From Neolewinella maritima (lineage in GTDB: Bacteria; Bacteroidota; Bacteroidia; Chitinophagales; Saprospiraceae): a stretch of 64,000 nt of DNA. The stretch covers positions 62,001 through 126,000 of the forward strand of contig NZ_CAKLPZ010000004.1 in the NCBI RefSeq assembly GCF_923081025.1, read 5' to 3'. The translations under genes and the position numbers were made by a program. Positions 44,416 through 53,492 of this stretch are shown here, piece by piece (the stretch's first letter is position 1; each line of letters starts with the position of its first letter). Below the pieces are notes generated by a model. It was not told the DNA's origin, did not search any database, and was given only the letters and a program-made list of their open reading frames with translations.

Positions 44416-46329
44416 CTACTTCGTCCGTCGTTCGCGCAGGACTACCTGGGTATTATCGGCTTTGGCTACGTCTAGAAAGAACTGGCGGAATTCGGCGTAA
44501 GCCTCCCGGGGCAAGTCTACGGGTAGCAGCTTGAGGGTGCGGATCCAGCGGGCGCCGTCCTCCGTAGCCTCCATACGTGCATCGTATACGCCCGCTGCGT
44601 GGGTATAGTGCAGGGGTTCGGTAAAGAGGCCACTCTCGATCTCCATTGTGGGTGGAAAATGAAGCTGAACGGTATCTACCATCATGCGGGTTTCGGTCAA
44701 GTGAATGGGTAATTGCCGGTCGTCATCTGCTTCCGGCACCCGGTTTATCCCGTAGTAGCTATTGATGGGTACGAACATGCGGGAGCCGAGTTTACGTACG
44801 TAGTCTGCGACCTCCGTCCGGTAGTGCACTGTTGCTCGCGGTGCGTCGGGATCTACCTTCAGGCTGTACGCGCTACCGGAGACATCCGGCAGCAAATCTC
44901 TGCGGTGTAGAAGTTCGATCTGATCCTTCGTTCCGGATAGCTGCTCATTGAGCTGGCGGAACCATTCCTGCGCACCTCCGTAGAAGGTAGCCCGTATATC
45001 GAGTGCGGTCTTACCGGTGTCGGTCAGCGTGACGTCGATCGTCCGGGTGTGACCGTTCTCCGCGGGCAACTGGGCGGGGGTACGGTGCAGTTCGCCGCCC
45101 TCGGGAGTGATCCAGAGTACGTTGCGGTCCTGCTTGTCTTCGCCGAGGTAGCCGGTCGGGGCATTGTTGCTCGTGCACTCCAGGTACGTATCCTGCGATG
45201 GCACGTAGAGTACCATGTGGTTAAAGGCAGGCGTTACGTAGTCGTCGACTACCGGGTAGTTGTCCGATTCATCCCAGCTGATGAGTACCGGGTAGGAAGG
45301 AATGTCTACCGAAGCCAGCATGGCCCCCATATAGTTACTCAGCGCCTTGCAGTCCCCGAAGCGGTTCTGCTCTACGTAGTCCGCCGAGAAGGGCTGCCAG
45401 CCACCCAGGCCCAGCTGGATGCTGACGTACCGCATGCGCTGTTGCATGAAGCGGTAGAGGCGATCTACCTTCTCCCATTCCGTACGGGCTCCGGCTACTA
45501 CCTCCTGCACTTCCTGCGCCAGGCGTGGGGGCAGGGCATCGCGCCCCTGCATGATCGTCTGCATAAAATTGCCGTACTCCTTCCAGCTCCGAAAGCTACC
45601 GCGGTAGCCATCGATCTCGAAATCAGCTAGGGCGAGTCGCAGGTACGGAAGGGTCGTAGCCGAGGAGGGCGCGCAGGACTCGTCCAGTTGCGCCGCACGC
45701 GGACCGGTAGTCCAGGCATACGTACGTGACTTACCGTCACTGCTGATCACTGGCTCGGACAGATCGCCGGCGCGGTATAGTACATCGTTGTCCAGGGGTA
45801 CGCTTACAGTGAGGCTGGCCCGCAGCAGGCTTTGATCGCGCTTCTGCGGTTTCCAGTGGTTGAAGCCGGCGACCAGGGCAAAATCATTGAGCTGCTCCTC
45901 CACCTCGAACACTACGGTACAGGGATAGCTGGGGCAGGCCACCGCCACCTGTTTGTAGCGGGTGTTTTCGTAGAAGGTGCTCTGACTGGTAAAGCGTCGG
46001 TCCGCGATATCACCTGATCTGGCCCGATCGATCTGATTGCCCAGCGCGTCGTAGGAGGCCGCCGCGAAGCTGGTGATCTTACTGTCCGCGTCGTAGAACT
46101 CATACAGCGTGTTTCCGTATTCGTGGTCGCTGTCGAGCAGGGTGATCACCTTGCGGTACGCTACGGTCGCCGAGCTATGGTCCTGGATGCGGTAGTCGGT
46201 AGTGTATTCGAGTACGACACTACTGCCCGTGCGGAGCGAATCCGGAATAGCCAGTGAGGTAGGTTCCAGTTTCTGACTCTGCACCTGCGCACCCGCCCAG
46301 ATGAATACTAGTAGGAAAAGGTATCGCAT
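44416..46329 (-). CDS. DUF3857/transglutaminase-like exported protein (active-site Cys present)
   Basis: A 637-aa protein with signal peptide MRYLFLLVFIWAGAQVQSQ. Residues ~30-250 form the DUF3857 beta-sandwich (VVLEYTTDYRIQDHSSATVAYRKV; YKQVAVACPSYPCTVVFEVEEQ). A transglutaminase-like domain follows, with C327 in NRFGDCKALSNY and H371 in AFNHMVLYV; the third position reads YLECTSN (E384), where Asp is usual. The C-terminal ~200 residues are beta-rich. Unlike its two neighbours it keeps the Cys nucleophile, so it may act as a peptidase or crosslinker. Its ATG overlaps the stop of the preceding gene (TAATG), so translation is coupled. Confidence 0.88.
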   Translation of the reverse strand: MRYLFLLVFIWAGAQVQSQKLEPTSLAIPDSLRTGSSVVLEYTTDYRIQDHSSATVAYRKVITLLDSDHEYGNTLYEFYDADSKITSFAAASYDALGNQIDRARSGDIADRRFTSQSTFYENTRYKQVAVACPSYPCTVVFEVEEQLNDFALVAGFNHWKPQKRDQSLLRASLTVSVPLDNDVLYRAGDLSEPVISSDGKSRTYAWTTGPRAAQLDESCAPSSATTLPYLRLALADFEIDGYRGSFRSWKEYGNFMQTIMQGRDALPPRLAQEVQEVVAGARTEWEKVDRLYRFMQQRMRYVSIQLGLGGWQPFSADYVEQNRFGDCKALSNYMGAMLASVDIPSYPVLISWDESDNYPVVDDYVTPAFNHMVLYVPSQDTYLECTSNNAPTGYLGEDKQDRNVLWITPEGGELHRTPAQLPAENGHTRTIDVTLTDTGKTALDIRATFYGGAQEWFRQLNEQLSGTKDQIELLHRRDLLPDVSGSAYSLKVDPDAPRATVHYRTEVADYVRKLGSRMFVPINSYYGINRVPEADDDRQLPIHLTETRMMVDTVQLHFPPTMEIESGLFTEPLHYTHAAGVYDARMEATEDGARWIRTLKLLPVDLPREAYAEFRQFFLDVAKADNTQVVLRERRTK

Positions 46330-48323
46330 TACTTGGCGCGTTTGTAGACGAGCGTGGTTTCCTGCAGGTCGATGATACGTCGGTACATACCGCGCAGCGT
46401 AGGATAGTCCGTAGCCTGGTAAAAGGTGCGGTCCATGTCTACAGAAAAATTGATGATCACGGTGTGGTCCGGTTGTACGGTCGTAGTGAAGGTGGCCGTC
46501 ATCCCGCCGTCTTCGGAAACCATGCGGATGGATTCAGGCACTTCATCCAGCACGTAGCCCGCTGGCACGTGGACCGTAGTGATGAACTGCTCACGCCAGG
46601 GAAAGGGAAAGTCGACGGGGTACAGTCGGGCGTCGACATCGTCGAGCGCGTCGTCGAGCGCGGGAATAAGAATGGGCTGTATGTAGAGAAAGTCCTGGGT
46701 AGCCACCGCTACGGGCAGATCGAGCTCGACCTTGTAAGTGAGGGGCTCCAGACTGTTATCACCGCCCGAGAGCACGGCATTGCTGCGGATGCTGGCAGCG
46801 GGAAAGCGAGCGATCACCTCACGGGCCACCGGGGCTTCCGTAGCCTGCTCCATGGCGTGCAACTGATTGCGACCGGCAAAGGCGTAGTAGCTTTCCAGAC
46901 GGGCGGTGAGGTCAACGGCAGTGTGGCCATCCTCGGCTATCTGCATATCGGCCAGCACGACGCGGCGGGCGCGGGGCACTTCGACACTGATCCAGTGGGG
47001 GTTGCGCTCATCGGCTACCCAGCCCCGGTGGTTGAGGGCTTCGATACGCGGTAGCCCCGGTGGGCGGTCGCTACCGTTCACGTCCAGCAGGATCATTTTA
47101 TCGTCTACCTCGGCGTACACCATCAGGTGGTTAAATTGATTGATCAGTGGGTAGTACTCCATATGCGCGCCGCGATCACGCAGCGATACCAGCAGGGGAT
47201 GCGCCTTGATCCCGGCCTCGTTCAGCAGGGCGAGCAGACATAGGTTCAGATCGGCGCTGTTGCCGCTACCGGCCGCCAGGACATTATTGGGAGAATCGGA
47301 GCCCAGTATATTGTACTGCTCATTCCACTGCAGGTTGCTGGCCACGAAGTAGTAGGCCGCGGCAATGCGCTCCTGGGGGGTGGTCCCGGCCATGATCTGC
47401 GCTTCAGCCTGTTTCCACACCCGATTGTAGTGGGCCTTGCCCTGGTAATAGCGGCCGAAGTCCTGCCGCTCGTGCAGGGTTCTTACGGTTGTTTCCCAGT
47501 TGTTGAAAACGGGCTGCGTCATCGTGTTGGGGTACTCCACCGACTGGAGCTGCAGCTTTACGCGCGGCAGGTAGTCCGTCAGGTTGTTGGTATAGGGCTG
47601 GTACTGGAACGGTGGCAGGTCCTTGAGTACGTACCGCATGTCGGTGAAGCGTATGGACGAGGTATTCCCCTGGCCGCGGGCCAGCGTCATGTTCCAGTTG
47701 CGGTGGGTCTGCTCTACCTGTTGGATGAAGTAGTTACCCTGAGTACCCAGGCTGGCGTAGCGGTAGTACTCGGGGATACGGGCCGTGTATTCGGACCACC
47801 GTACGGGGATATCTTCCTGGAAGGTGTAGGAGGCAGGAATAAGAATGCTCTCACTGCGGCGGGTGTAGCTGTATTCAATGATGGCTCCGGGCGTGATCTG
47901 CGGGAAGGTGAAGGAAATGCGGCTCTTGTCGTCCGCCCCCTTATCGGTGATGAAATCACGATTGCGTAATTGAATGGTACTGCCGTCCGGAAGATGTACC
48001 TCGGCATCCAGATTACCGATGGTCTCGTAGTCGGAATCGTAGGAAAGCGTGACGTTGGCCCGCTCGAAACTGGAAGGTTTGATGAGCTTCACGCGCCGGT
48101 GATAGGTCTCCAGCGTTTGGGGGCCCTTGTCGGGTACAAAATCAAAGCGGAGATCGAGCTTGTCGTACAACACGTAGGCCTCGGCACTACTGTCACCGGG
48201 CGCCACCATCAGACTACGGTCAGCGTCGTCGATTTTACCGAATTTGAGTCCGTCCTCGTACTGCGCACTCAGGCTACCGGCATACAGGATCAACATAATA
48301 ACAAGGCGTACAATCATTCTCAT
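46329..48323 (-). CDS. DUF3857/transglutaminase-like exported protein (Ser in place of Cys)
   Basis: A 664-aa protein from ATG 48323 (MRMIVRLVIMLILYAGSLSAQ signal peptide); the 71-codon frame extension upstream overlaps the preceding gene in another frame and is rejected. The DUF3857 domain (~45-300) includes YVLYDKLDLRFDF and TFQEDIPVRWSEYTARIP. In the transglutaminase core the nucleophile position reads AGSGNSADLNLCLL (S356), while H399 (FNHLMVY) and D414 (ILLDVNGSD) remain. The core is probably not catalytic as a cysteine enzyme and may bind a ligand. It is the middle gene of three and closely parallels the next one upstream (48349), with conserved RRIIDLQ at the C-terminus. Confidence 0.88.
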   Translation of the reverse strand: MRMIVRLVIMLILYAGSLSAQYEDGLKFGKIDDADRSLMVAPGDSSAEAYVLYDKLDLRFDFVPDKGPQTLETYHRRVKLIKPSSFERANVTLSYDSDYETIGNLDAEVHLPDGSTIQLRNRDFITDKGADDKSRISFTFPQITPGAIIEYSYTRRSESILIPASYTFQEDIPVRWSEYTARIPEYYRYASLGTQGNYFIQQVEQTHRNWNMTLARGQGNTSSIRFTDMRYVLKDLPPFQYQPYTNNLTDYLPRVKLQLQSVEYPNTMTQPVFNNWETTVRTLHERQDFGRYYQGKAHYNRVWKQAEAQIMAGTTPQERIAAAYYFVASNLQWNEQYNILGSDSPNNVLAAGSGNSADLNLCLLALLNEAGIKAHPLLVSLRDRGAHMEYYPLINQFNHLMVYAEVDDKMILLDVNGSDRPPGLPRIEALNHRGWVADERNPHWISVEVPRARRVVLADMQIAEDGHTAVDLTARLESYYAFAGRNQLHAMEQATEAPVAREVIARFPAASIRSNAVLSGGDNSLEPLTYKVELDLPVAVATQDFLYIQPILIPALDDALDDVDARLYPVDFPFPWREQFITTVHVPAGYVLDEVPESIRMVSEDGGMTATFTTTVQPDHTVIINFSVDMDRTFYQATDYPTLRGMYRRIIDLQETTLVYKRAK

Positions 48324-48348
48324 AACATAAAGGGGTATAGGTGTGGGA

Positions 48349-50355
48349 TTATTTAGCGCGCTTGAGCACGATGGGGGCTTGCTGCAGATCGATGATGCGG
48401 CGGAACATCTCGCGCAGCCCGCCGTATTCGCCGGAGGTGTACAGGGTACGATCGAGTTGGACGGCGAAATTGACCGTGACGGCCCGCAGGGCGACGTTCT
48501 CGTCCACGCTGTATACGACCGCGATACTGCCATCATCGGCCTTCAACCGTAAAGAGGCGGGCAGTTCGTCCACCACAAAGCCCTCCGGCAGGTTGATCTG
48601 CGCGACATAGCGCTGTATCCAGGGGTAGGGAAAGTCGATGGGGTAAAGCCGGCTTTCCACGTCGTCCAGTTGGTCATCCAGCATGGGCAGTAAGACCGGC
48701 TGTATGTACAGAAAGTCGTTCATCGCCTGACCGGCGGGCAGCTGCAGGTCTACGTCCAGACTCAGTATATCTGAGTTAGCTCCCTTGGCGGCGCCCTCGT
48801 GGGTGGTCTTCAGGACGACCGCGTCGGGGTACTGCGCAATAATGACCGAGGCTAGTGGCGCTTCGCGGTCGTTGGTCATGTCGTTGAGTGCGCTACGGGC
48901 GTCGAAGGCGTAATAGCTTTCCAGGCGCGAACGCAGGTGCGCGGTGGTCTGCCCGTCTGCCGCTACATCCATAGACACCATAACGGTCTGCTTGGCGGGG
49001 GGTACCTCAATATTGACCCAGCGGGGATTGCCCTTTTCGGCTACCCAGCCCCGGTGGTTCAGGGCAGCTACGCGGGGCAGACCTACGGGGCGGTCTGCGT
49101 CGTTAGCGTCTAGCAGTACTGTCTGGCCGTCCACTTCGGTGTATACCATCAGGTGGTCGAATTGCTGCAGCATGGGGTAGGCCTCGATGGGTGCGCCTCC
49201 GTTGCGTAGAGAGACGAGTAGCGGATGGGCGTCAATACCGGCTTCGTTGAGGAGGCTGAGCAGTGCGATATTGAGGTCCGCACTATTGCCCCGGCCATTC
49301 TCGAAGGTTTTATTGGGTGCATCGGTAGCCAGGATGCTGAAGTAGCCGTTCCAGCGGTAGTGCTCTACGACGAAGCGGTAGGCGGCTTCGATCTTACCGC
49401 GAAGGTCGGCGGCGGCGGCTATATTAGCCTCGGCCGCACTCCACAGCCGGCCGTAATTGATCTTATTGCGGTAGTAGCGGCCGAAGTCCTTGCGGTCCTG
49501 CAGTTCGTCCACCGTTTCTTCCCAGGTACTGAATATGCTGCGCTTTCCCTCTCCGGGGTACCATACGCCACGAAGTTGCAGGCGGGCCTTGGGTAAGTAG
49601 TCGATGAAGTTATTGGAGTAGGGCTGGTAGTCGTAGGCGTCCAGGTCCGTCATGACCCAGCGGATCCTGGTGTGATCGAGCTCGTTGCGGCTGGCGTAGG
49701 GGCCGGTAGTGAAGCTGGGCCCCCACTCCCGACTTATGATTTTTGATTCGTTGATGTGATAACGCCCCGATGCGCCCAGACTTACGTAATCGTAATAGGC
49801 GGGAATCGTCGCTGTGTACTCCGCCCAGCGCACCGGGATATCTTCCTGGAAGGTGTATACGGTGGGGGTCAGAATACTCTTGGTCCGCTTTACGTAGCGG
49901 TATTCGATGGTGGCCCCGGGGCACAGGCGGGGGAAGGTAAATTTGGTGGTCATCGTTAGGCCCTCCCCCTTCTGCGTTACGATATCGGCGGAGGTGAGCA
50001 GAATGGAACCTCCCTGGGGTAGGTGAACGATACCCTCTACGTCGGTGTACTCCACGTACTCCCGGTTGAAGCTGAGGGTAATATTAGCCCGCTCGTAGGC
50101 GGAAGGCTTGAATAGTTTGAGCCGCCGGTGGGTGGTCTCGACGGTACTGGGTCCTTCGCCGTCCCGGTAGGCAAAATCGAGATCGAGGTGATCGTAGAGT
50201 ACGTAGGCTTCGGCGGCACTATCTGCCGGTGCCTGAAGCAGGGCGCGATCTGCATCCGATATGCGACCGTATTCTACCACGTCGGTCGCCTGGGCGGAAA
50301 GAAAGGTGGTACAAAGCAGCGCAAGCCAGGTAAGCTTGCCGAAACATGAAATCAT
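48349..50355 (-). CDS. DUF3857/transglutaminase-like exported protein (Ser in place of Cys)
   Basis: A 668-aa paralog of the 46329 gene and the first gene of the trio. The signal peptide is MISCFGKLTWLALLCTTFLSAQA. The DUF3857 part includes YVLYDHLDLDFAY, TFQEDIPVRWAEYTATIP and GATIEYRYVKRTKSIL. The transglutaminase core reads GRGNSADLNIALL (S358), with H401 (FDHLMVY) and D416 (VLLDANDAD). The two paralogs are alike along the whole length, including IQPVLLPMLDDQLDDVESRLYP-type and REMFRRIIDLQ C-terminal segments, so they come from a local duplication. The gap to the middle gene is 25 bp. Confidence 0.9.
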   Translation of the reverse strand: MISCFGKLTWLALLCTTFLSAQATDVVEYGRISDADRALLQAPADSAAEAYVLYDHLDLDFAYRDGEGPSTVETTHRRLKLFKPSAYERANITLSFNREYVEYTDVEGIVHLPQGGSILLTSADIVTQKGEGLTMTTKFTFPRLCPGATIEYRYVKRTKSILTPTVYTFQEDIPVRWAEYTATIPAYYDYVSLGASGRYHINESKIISREWGPSFTTGPYASRNELDHTRIRWVMTDLDAYDYQPYSNNFIDYLPKARLQLRGVWYPGEGKRSIFSTWEETVDELQDRKDFGRYYRNKINYGRLWSAAEANIAAAADLRGKIEAAYRFVVEHYRWNGYFSILATDAPNKTFENGRGNSADLNIALLSLLNEAGIDAHPLLVSLRNGGAPIEAYPMLQQFDHLMVYTEVDGQTVLLDANDADRPVGLPRVAALNHRGWVAEKGNPRWVNIEVPPAKQTVMVSMDVAADGQTTAHLRSRLESYYAFDARSALNDMTNDREAPLASVIIAQYPDAVVLKTTHEGAAKGANSDILSLDVDLQLPAGQAMNDFLYIQPVLLPMLDDQLDDVESRLYPIDFPYPWIQRYVAQINLPEGFVVDELPASLRLKADDGSIAVVYSVDENVALRAVTVNFAVQLDRTLYTSGEYGGLREMFRRIIDLQQAPIVLKRAK

Positions 50356-50372
50356 AGAAGAAATGCTTTGCT

Positions 50373-50380
50373 ATAAGATA
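50373..50380 (-). promoter_or_regulatory. Putative -7 box (TATCTTAT) of the DUF3857 operon
   Basis: On the minus strand TATCTTAT ends 17 nt before ATG 50355, inside an AT-rich 112-bp divergent region. It would drive all three genes. Confidence 0.5.
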
Positions 50381-50467
50381 TTTATAAATGTCATCGGTCA
50401 CCTTTCCAACGTAGTATAATTCGGTCAATAATGAACTTTAACTAAATCCTCCGCGGTACTAGCAGTA

Positions 50468-51379
50468 ATGAAGTTTGGACAAGTATCTAATCCCGCCGAT
50501 GTAGAATTCCAGCTCCCCGTAGAGCCCCTGGCCAACCGTGCCCGCCTGGACCGCTACGAGCTGGGTAGCGGCGAGGGCCGGCCCGCCGTATACCTCGGCG
50601 CTACCGGCTGGAGCATGAAGGAATGGGTCGGCAAGTGGTACCCCAAGGGAGCCAAGCCGGCCGACTATCTAGGCTACTACGGTGAGCAGTTTAATACTAT
50701 TGAACTCAATACTACGCATTACCGCATACCCAACGACGATACGGTAGCCAAATGGTATGCAACGGTGCCGGCTGACTTCCGTTTCTGCCCTAAACTACCC
50801 AAAACCATTAGTCACGTCAATGACCTGGGAGCCGGTGGGGAACAGTTGCCGCGCTTCATCGCGGCGCTCGACGGACTTAAGGAAAAGCTAGGCTGTGCAT
50901 TCATTCAATTACCGCCCTACTTCGGCAAGGACCGGCTGCCCGTAGTGGAGCGCTTCCTGGACCGCTGGCCGCGACTCCTTCCGCTGGCTCTGGAAGTACG
51001 CCATGCAAGCTGGTTCGACGACCCCTACGCGACCGAGGCCCTAATGGATGCACTGGCCGCCCGCGGGGTGGCAGCCGTGATCAGTGATGTAGCCGGACGG
51101 CGCGACGTACTACACGGCTACGTGACCGCACCGCGGACCATGGTGCGCTTCGTCGGCAACGGGCTCATCGATAGTGACTATACCCGCCTGGCTGACTGGG
51201 CTGAGAAGCTGCGGCAGTGGAATCTGCCGGAATCGTTTATCTTTCCCCACGAGCCCGAGAACGTGTTAGCTCCGGAGGCCTCGGCCTGGCTGGCCGATCA
51301 CCTGGCCACCCTCGATTTTGCCCGCACCCGCGGCCCCGCCCCCCGGAGCGACGGCCCGGAACAGATGAGTTTGTTTTAG
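50468..51379 (+). CDS. DUF72 family protein
   Basis: A 303-aa cytosolic protein of the YecE/DUF72 family, a TIM-barrel fold with unknown activity. Conserved features are VYLGATGWSMKEWVGKWYP, QFNTIELNTTHYRIPNDDTVAKWY, FRFCPKLPKTISH, FIQLPPYFGKD and ALEVRHASWFDD, in the order seen in the family. The C-terminal EQMSLF is a Glu/Gln-Met-Ser-Leu-Phe tail resembling a beta-clamp-binding QxxLF peptide, which would be unusual and worth a test. ppk starts 10 bp after its stop and the two likely share a transcript. Confidence 0.9.
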   Translation: MKFGQVSNPADVEFQLPVEPLANRARLDRYELGSGEGRPAVYLGATGWSMKEWVGKWYPKGAKPADYLGYYGEQFNTIELNTTHYRIPNDDTVAKWYATVPADFRFCPKLPKTISHVNDLGAGGEQLPRFIAALDGLKEKLGCAFIQLPPYFGKDRLPVVERFLDRWPRLLPLALEVRHASWFDDPYATEALMDALAARGVAAVISDVAGRRDVLHGYVTAPRTMVRFVGNGLIDSDYTRLADWAEKLRQWNLPESFIFPHEPENVLAPEASAWLADHLATLDFARTRGPAPRSDGPEQMSLF

Positions 51380-51389
51380 CTTGGACCCT

Positions 51390-53468
51390 ATGAAAGACTA
51401 CCCGGCCATACCCCGCGATATCAGCTGGCTCTCCTTCAACCACCGGGTGCTGCAGGAGGCTAAGGACGAGAGCCTGCCGCTGTTCGAACGCCTAAAGTTT
51501 CTGGCGATCTACTCCTCGAACCTGGATGAGTTCTTCCGCGTACGCATGGCCAACCACCGCAACCTGCTGCGGGTCAATAAAAAGACGAAGCGCGAGCTCG
51601 ACATCAGCCCCAAGCAGACGGTGCGTACAATTCAGCGGATCGTCAATCGGCAGCAGGAGGAGTTCAGCCGCATCTTCGAAAAGAAGCTCATCCCCCAGCT
51701 GGCCCGCCACGGCATCTTCCTGAAGCGGCGGCTGGATATGACGGAGGAGGACCAGGAGTACGTACGCAACTACTTCCGCGAGTTCATGCTCCCCTACGTG
51801 CAGCCCGTGCTACTGATCAAGGATATGGTACGGCCGTTCCTGAACAACGCACAGCTGTACCTCTCGATCCACATGAAGGATAAGGAGAAGGGTAAGACCG
51901 CCTACGCCATCGTGAAGATCCCCAGCGATCACCTGCCGCGCTTCATCGAACTGCCGAGTACGGACGGCGAACACAACCTGATCATGCTCGACGATATCGT
52001 GCGGCACTCCGTATCGTGGATGTTCCCGGGCTACGAGATCCAGGATACGTACAGCATCAAGCTGACGCGCGATGCGGAGCTGTACATCGACGATGAGTTT
52101 TCGGGCGACCTGCTGGCCAAGATCAAGGCGAGCCTTAACCGCCGTCATGTGGGTCCGGCCAGCCGCTTTGTGTACGACCGCACCATGCCCGATCACCTGC
52201 GGGAGTACCTGCAGGATACCTTCGAGCTCGACCGCTTCGACATCCTCACTGAGGGGCGGTACCACAATAACTTCGATTTCTTCAGCTTTCCCACCTTCGG
52301 GATGACCAAGCTGCTGAACCCGCCCCAGCCCCCCCTGGCCTACCCCGCCCTGCAGGAGGCTGAGGACTACTGGGCGGCCATCCGCGCACAGGATCACCTG
52401 CTGGTGTATCCCTACCACCAGTACGAGTCGGTGGTACTCTTCTTCGAGCGGGCGGCTGAGGACCCCCTGGTGAGCCACATCAAGATCGTACAGTACCGCG
52501 TAGCGCGCAAATCGCGCATCATGCAGGCCCTGATGAAGGCCGTAGCACTGGGTAAGCAGGTCAGTGTATTCATCGAGGTGAAAGCGCGCTTCGACGAGGA
52601 AGCCAATCTGCGCTGGGGGGAGAAGCTGGAGGAGGCCGGTGTCCACGTCCACTACAGCTTCCCCGGCGTGAAGGTGCACAGTAAGCTCGCCCTGGTGCGC
52701 CGCGTAGAAAACGGGGAAGAGCAGATTTACAACTACCTGTCTACGGGCAACTTCCACGAGGACACCGCCAAGGTGTACAGTGACTTCGGACTCTTTACGG
52801 CCGACGAGCGGCTGACCAGCGAGGTGGCCCGTATTTTCAGCTTCCTGGAAAACGTGATGATCCCCGAGCAGCCCTTCCGGCACCTGCTGGTCGGACAGTT
52901 CAACCTGCGGGGTGGATTGGAAGACCTGATCGACTTCGAGATCGCCGAGGCCACGGCCGGCCGACCCGCCGCCATGACCCTGAAGATGAACAGCCTGCAG
53001 GATAAGCCCATGATCGACCGGCTGTACGCGGCCAGTGCCGCCGGGGTGCGCATTAACCTGATCATCCGCGGCATCTGCGTGCTGGTGCCGGGGCGCAAGG
53101 GCTACAGTGACAACATCCACGGGGTAAGTATCGTGGACCGGTACCTGGAGCACGCCCGCGTATTTCACTTCCACCACGCCGGGGAGGAGCGGGTGTACCT
53201 GTCTTCGGCCGATTTCATGACGCGCAACCTGAGCCACCGCGTCGAGACCACCTTCCCGGTGTACGACGAAGAGATCAAGGATCGTATCCTGGAAATCCTC
53301 GACATCCAGCTGGCGGATAATGTCAAGGCACGGCTGCTGAGCGACCAGCAGGGCAATACTTACTACCGCGGTGGCAGTGACCTGCGCATCCGCAGTCAGA
53401 AAGAAACCTATCATCTGATCAAGCGTTCGCTGGTGGCCGAACAGCAGGAGTTGGAGGCGGGGGAATAG
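51390..53468 (+). CDS. ppk1: Polyphosphate kinase 1
   Basis: Synthesises inorganic polyphosphate from ATP at the inner face of the membrane. It is 692 aa from ATG 51390 (MKDYPAIPRDISWLSFNHRV); the TTG at 51381 is less likely. The N-terminal helical domain ISWLSFNHRVLQEAKDES and the head domain are followed by two PLD-like catalytic domains. The autophosphorylated His is H430 in GVKVHSKLALVRR, close to E. coli H435. The second catalytic region holds ARVFHFHHAGEERVYLSSADFMTRNL. FHEDTAKVYSDFGLFT binds metal and phosphate. No ppx gene is adjacent; the neighbour is DUF72. Confidence 0.96.
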   Translation: MKDYPAIPRDISWLSFNHRVLQEAKDESLPLFERLKFLAIYSSNLDEFFRVRMANHRNLLRVNKKTKRELDISPKQTVRTIQRIVNRQQEEFSRIFEKKLIPQLARHGIFLKRRLDMTEEDQEYVRNYFREFMLPYVQPVLLIKDMVRPFLNNAQLYLSIHMKDKEKGKTAYAIVKIPSDHLPRFIELPSTDGEHNLIMLDDIVRHSVSWMFPGYEIQDTYSIKLTRDAELYIDDEFSGDLLAKIKASLNRRHVGPASRFVYDRTMPDHLREYLQDTFELDRFDILTEGRYHNNFDFFSFPTFGMTKLLNPPQPPLAYPALQEAEDYWAAIRAQDHLLVYPYHQYESVVLFFERAAEDPLVSHIKIVQYRVARKSRIMQALMKAVALGKQVSVFIEVKARFDEEANLRWGEKLEEAGVHVHYSFPGVKVHSKLALVRRVENGEEQIYNYLSTGNFHEDTAKVYSDFGLFTADERLTSEVARIFSFLENVMIPEQPFRHLLVGQFNLRGGLEDLIDFEIAEATAGRPAAMTLKMNSLQDKPMIDRLYAASAAGVRINLIIRGICVLVPGRKGYSDNIHGVSIVDRYLEHARVFHFHHAGEERVYLSSADFMTRNLSHRVETTFPVYDEEIKDRILEILDIQLADNVKARLLSDQQGNTYYRGGSDLRIRSQKETYHLIKRSLVAEQQELEAGE

Positions 53469-53492
53469 TTATTGTAAACTTGGTACTACTGC

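Noticed and set aside
46329-48536. 71-codon N-terminal extension of the middle DUF3857 gene
   Set aside because: The extra residues are Ser/Pro/Cys-rich and overlap the preceding paralog in another frame. The signal peptide begins at 48323.
51810-53414. 534-codon open frame on the minus strand opposite ppk1
   Set aside because: It is an antisense shadow of a well-conserved gene in GC-rich DNA. Its translation is low in typical domain motifs and rich in His, Val and Gln, as expected from reversed codons.
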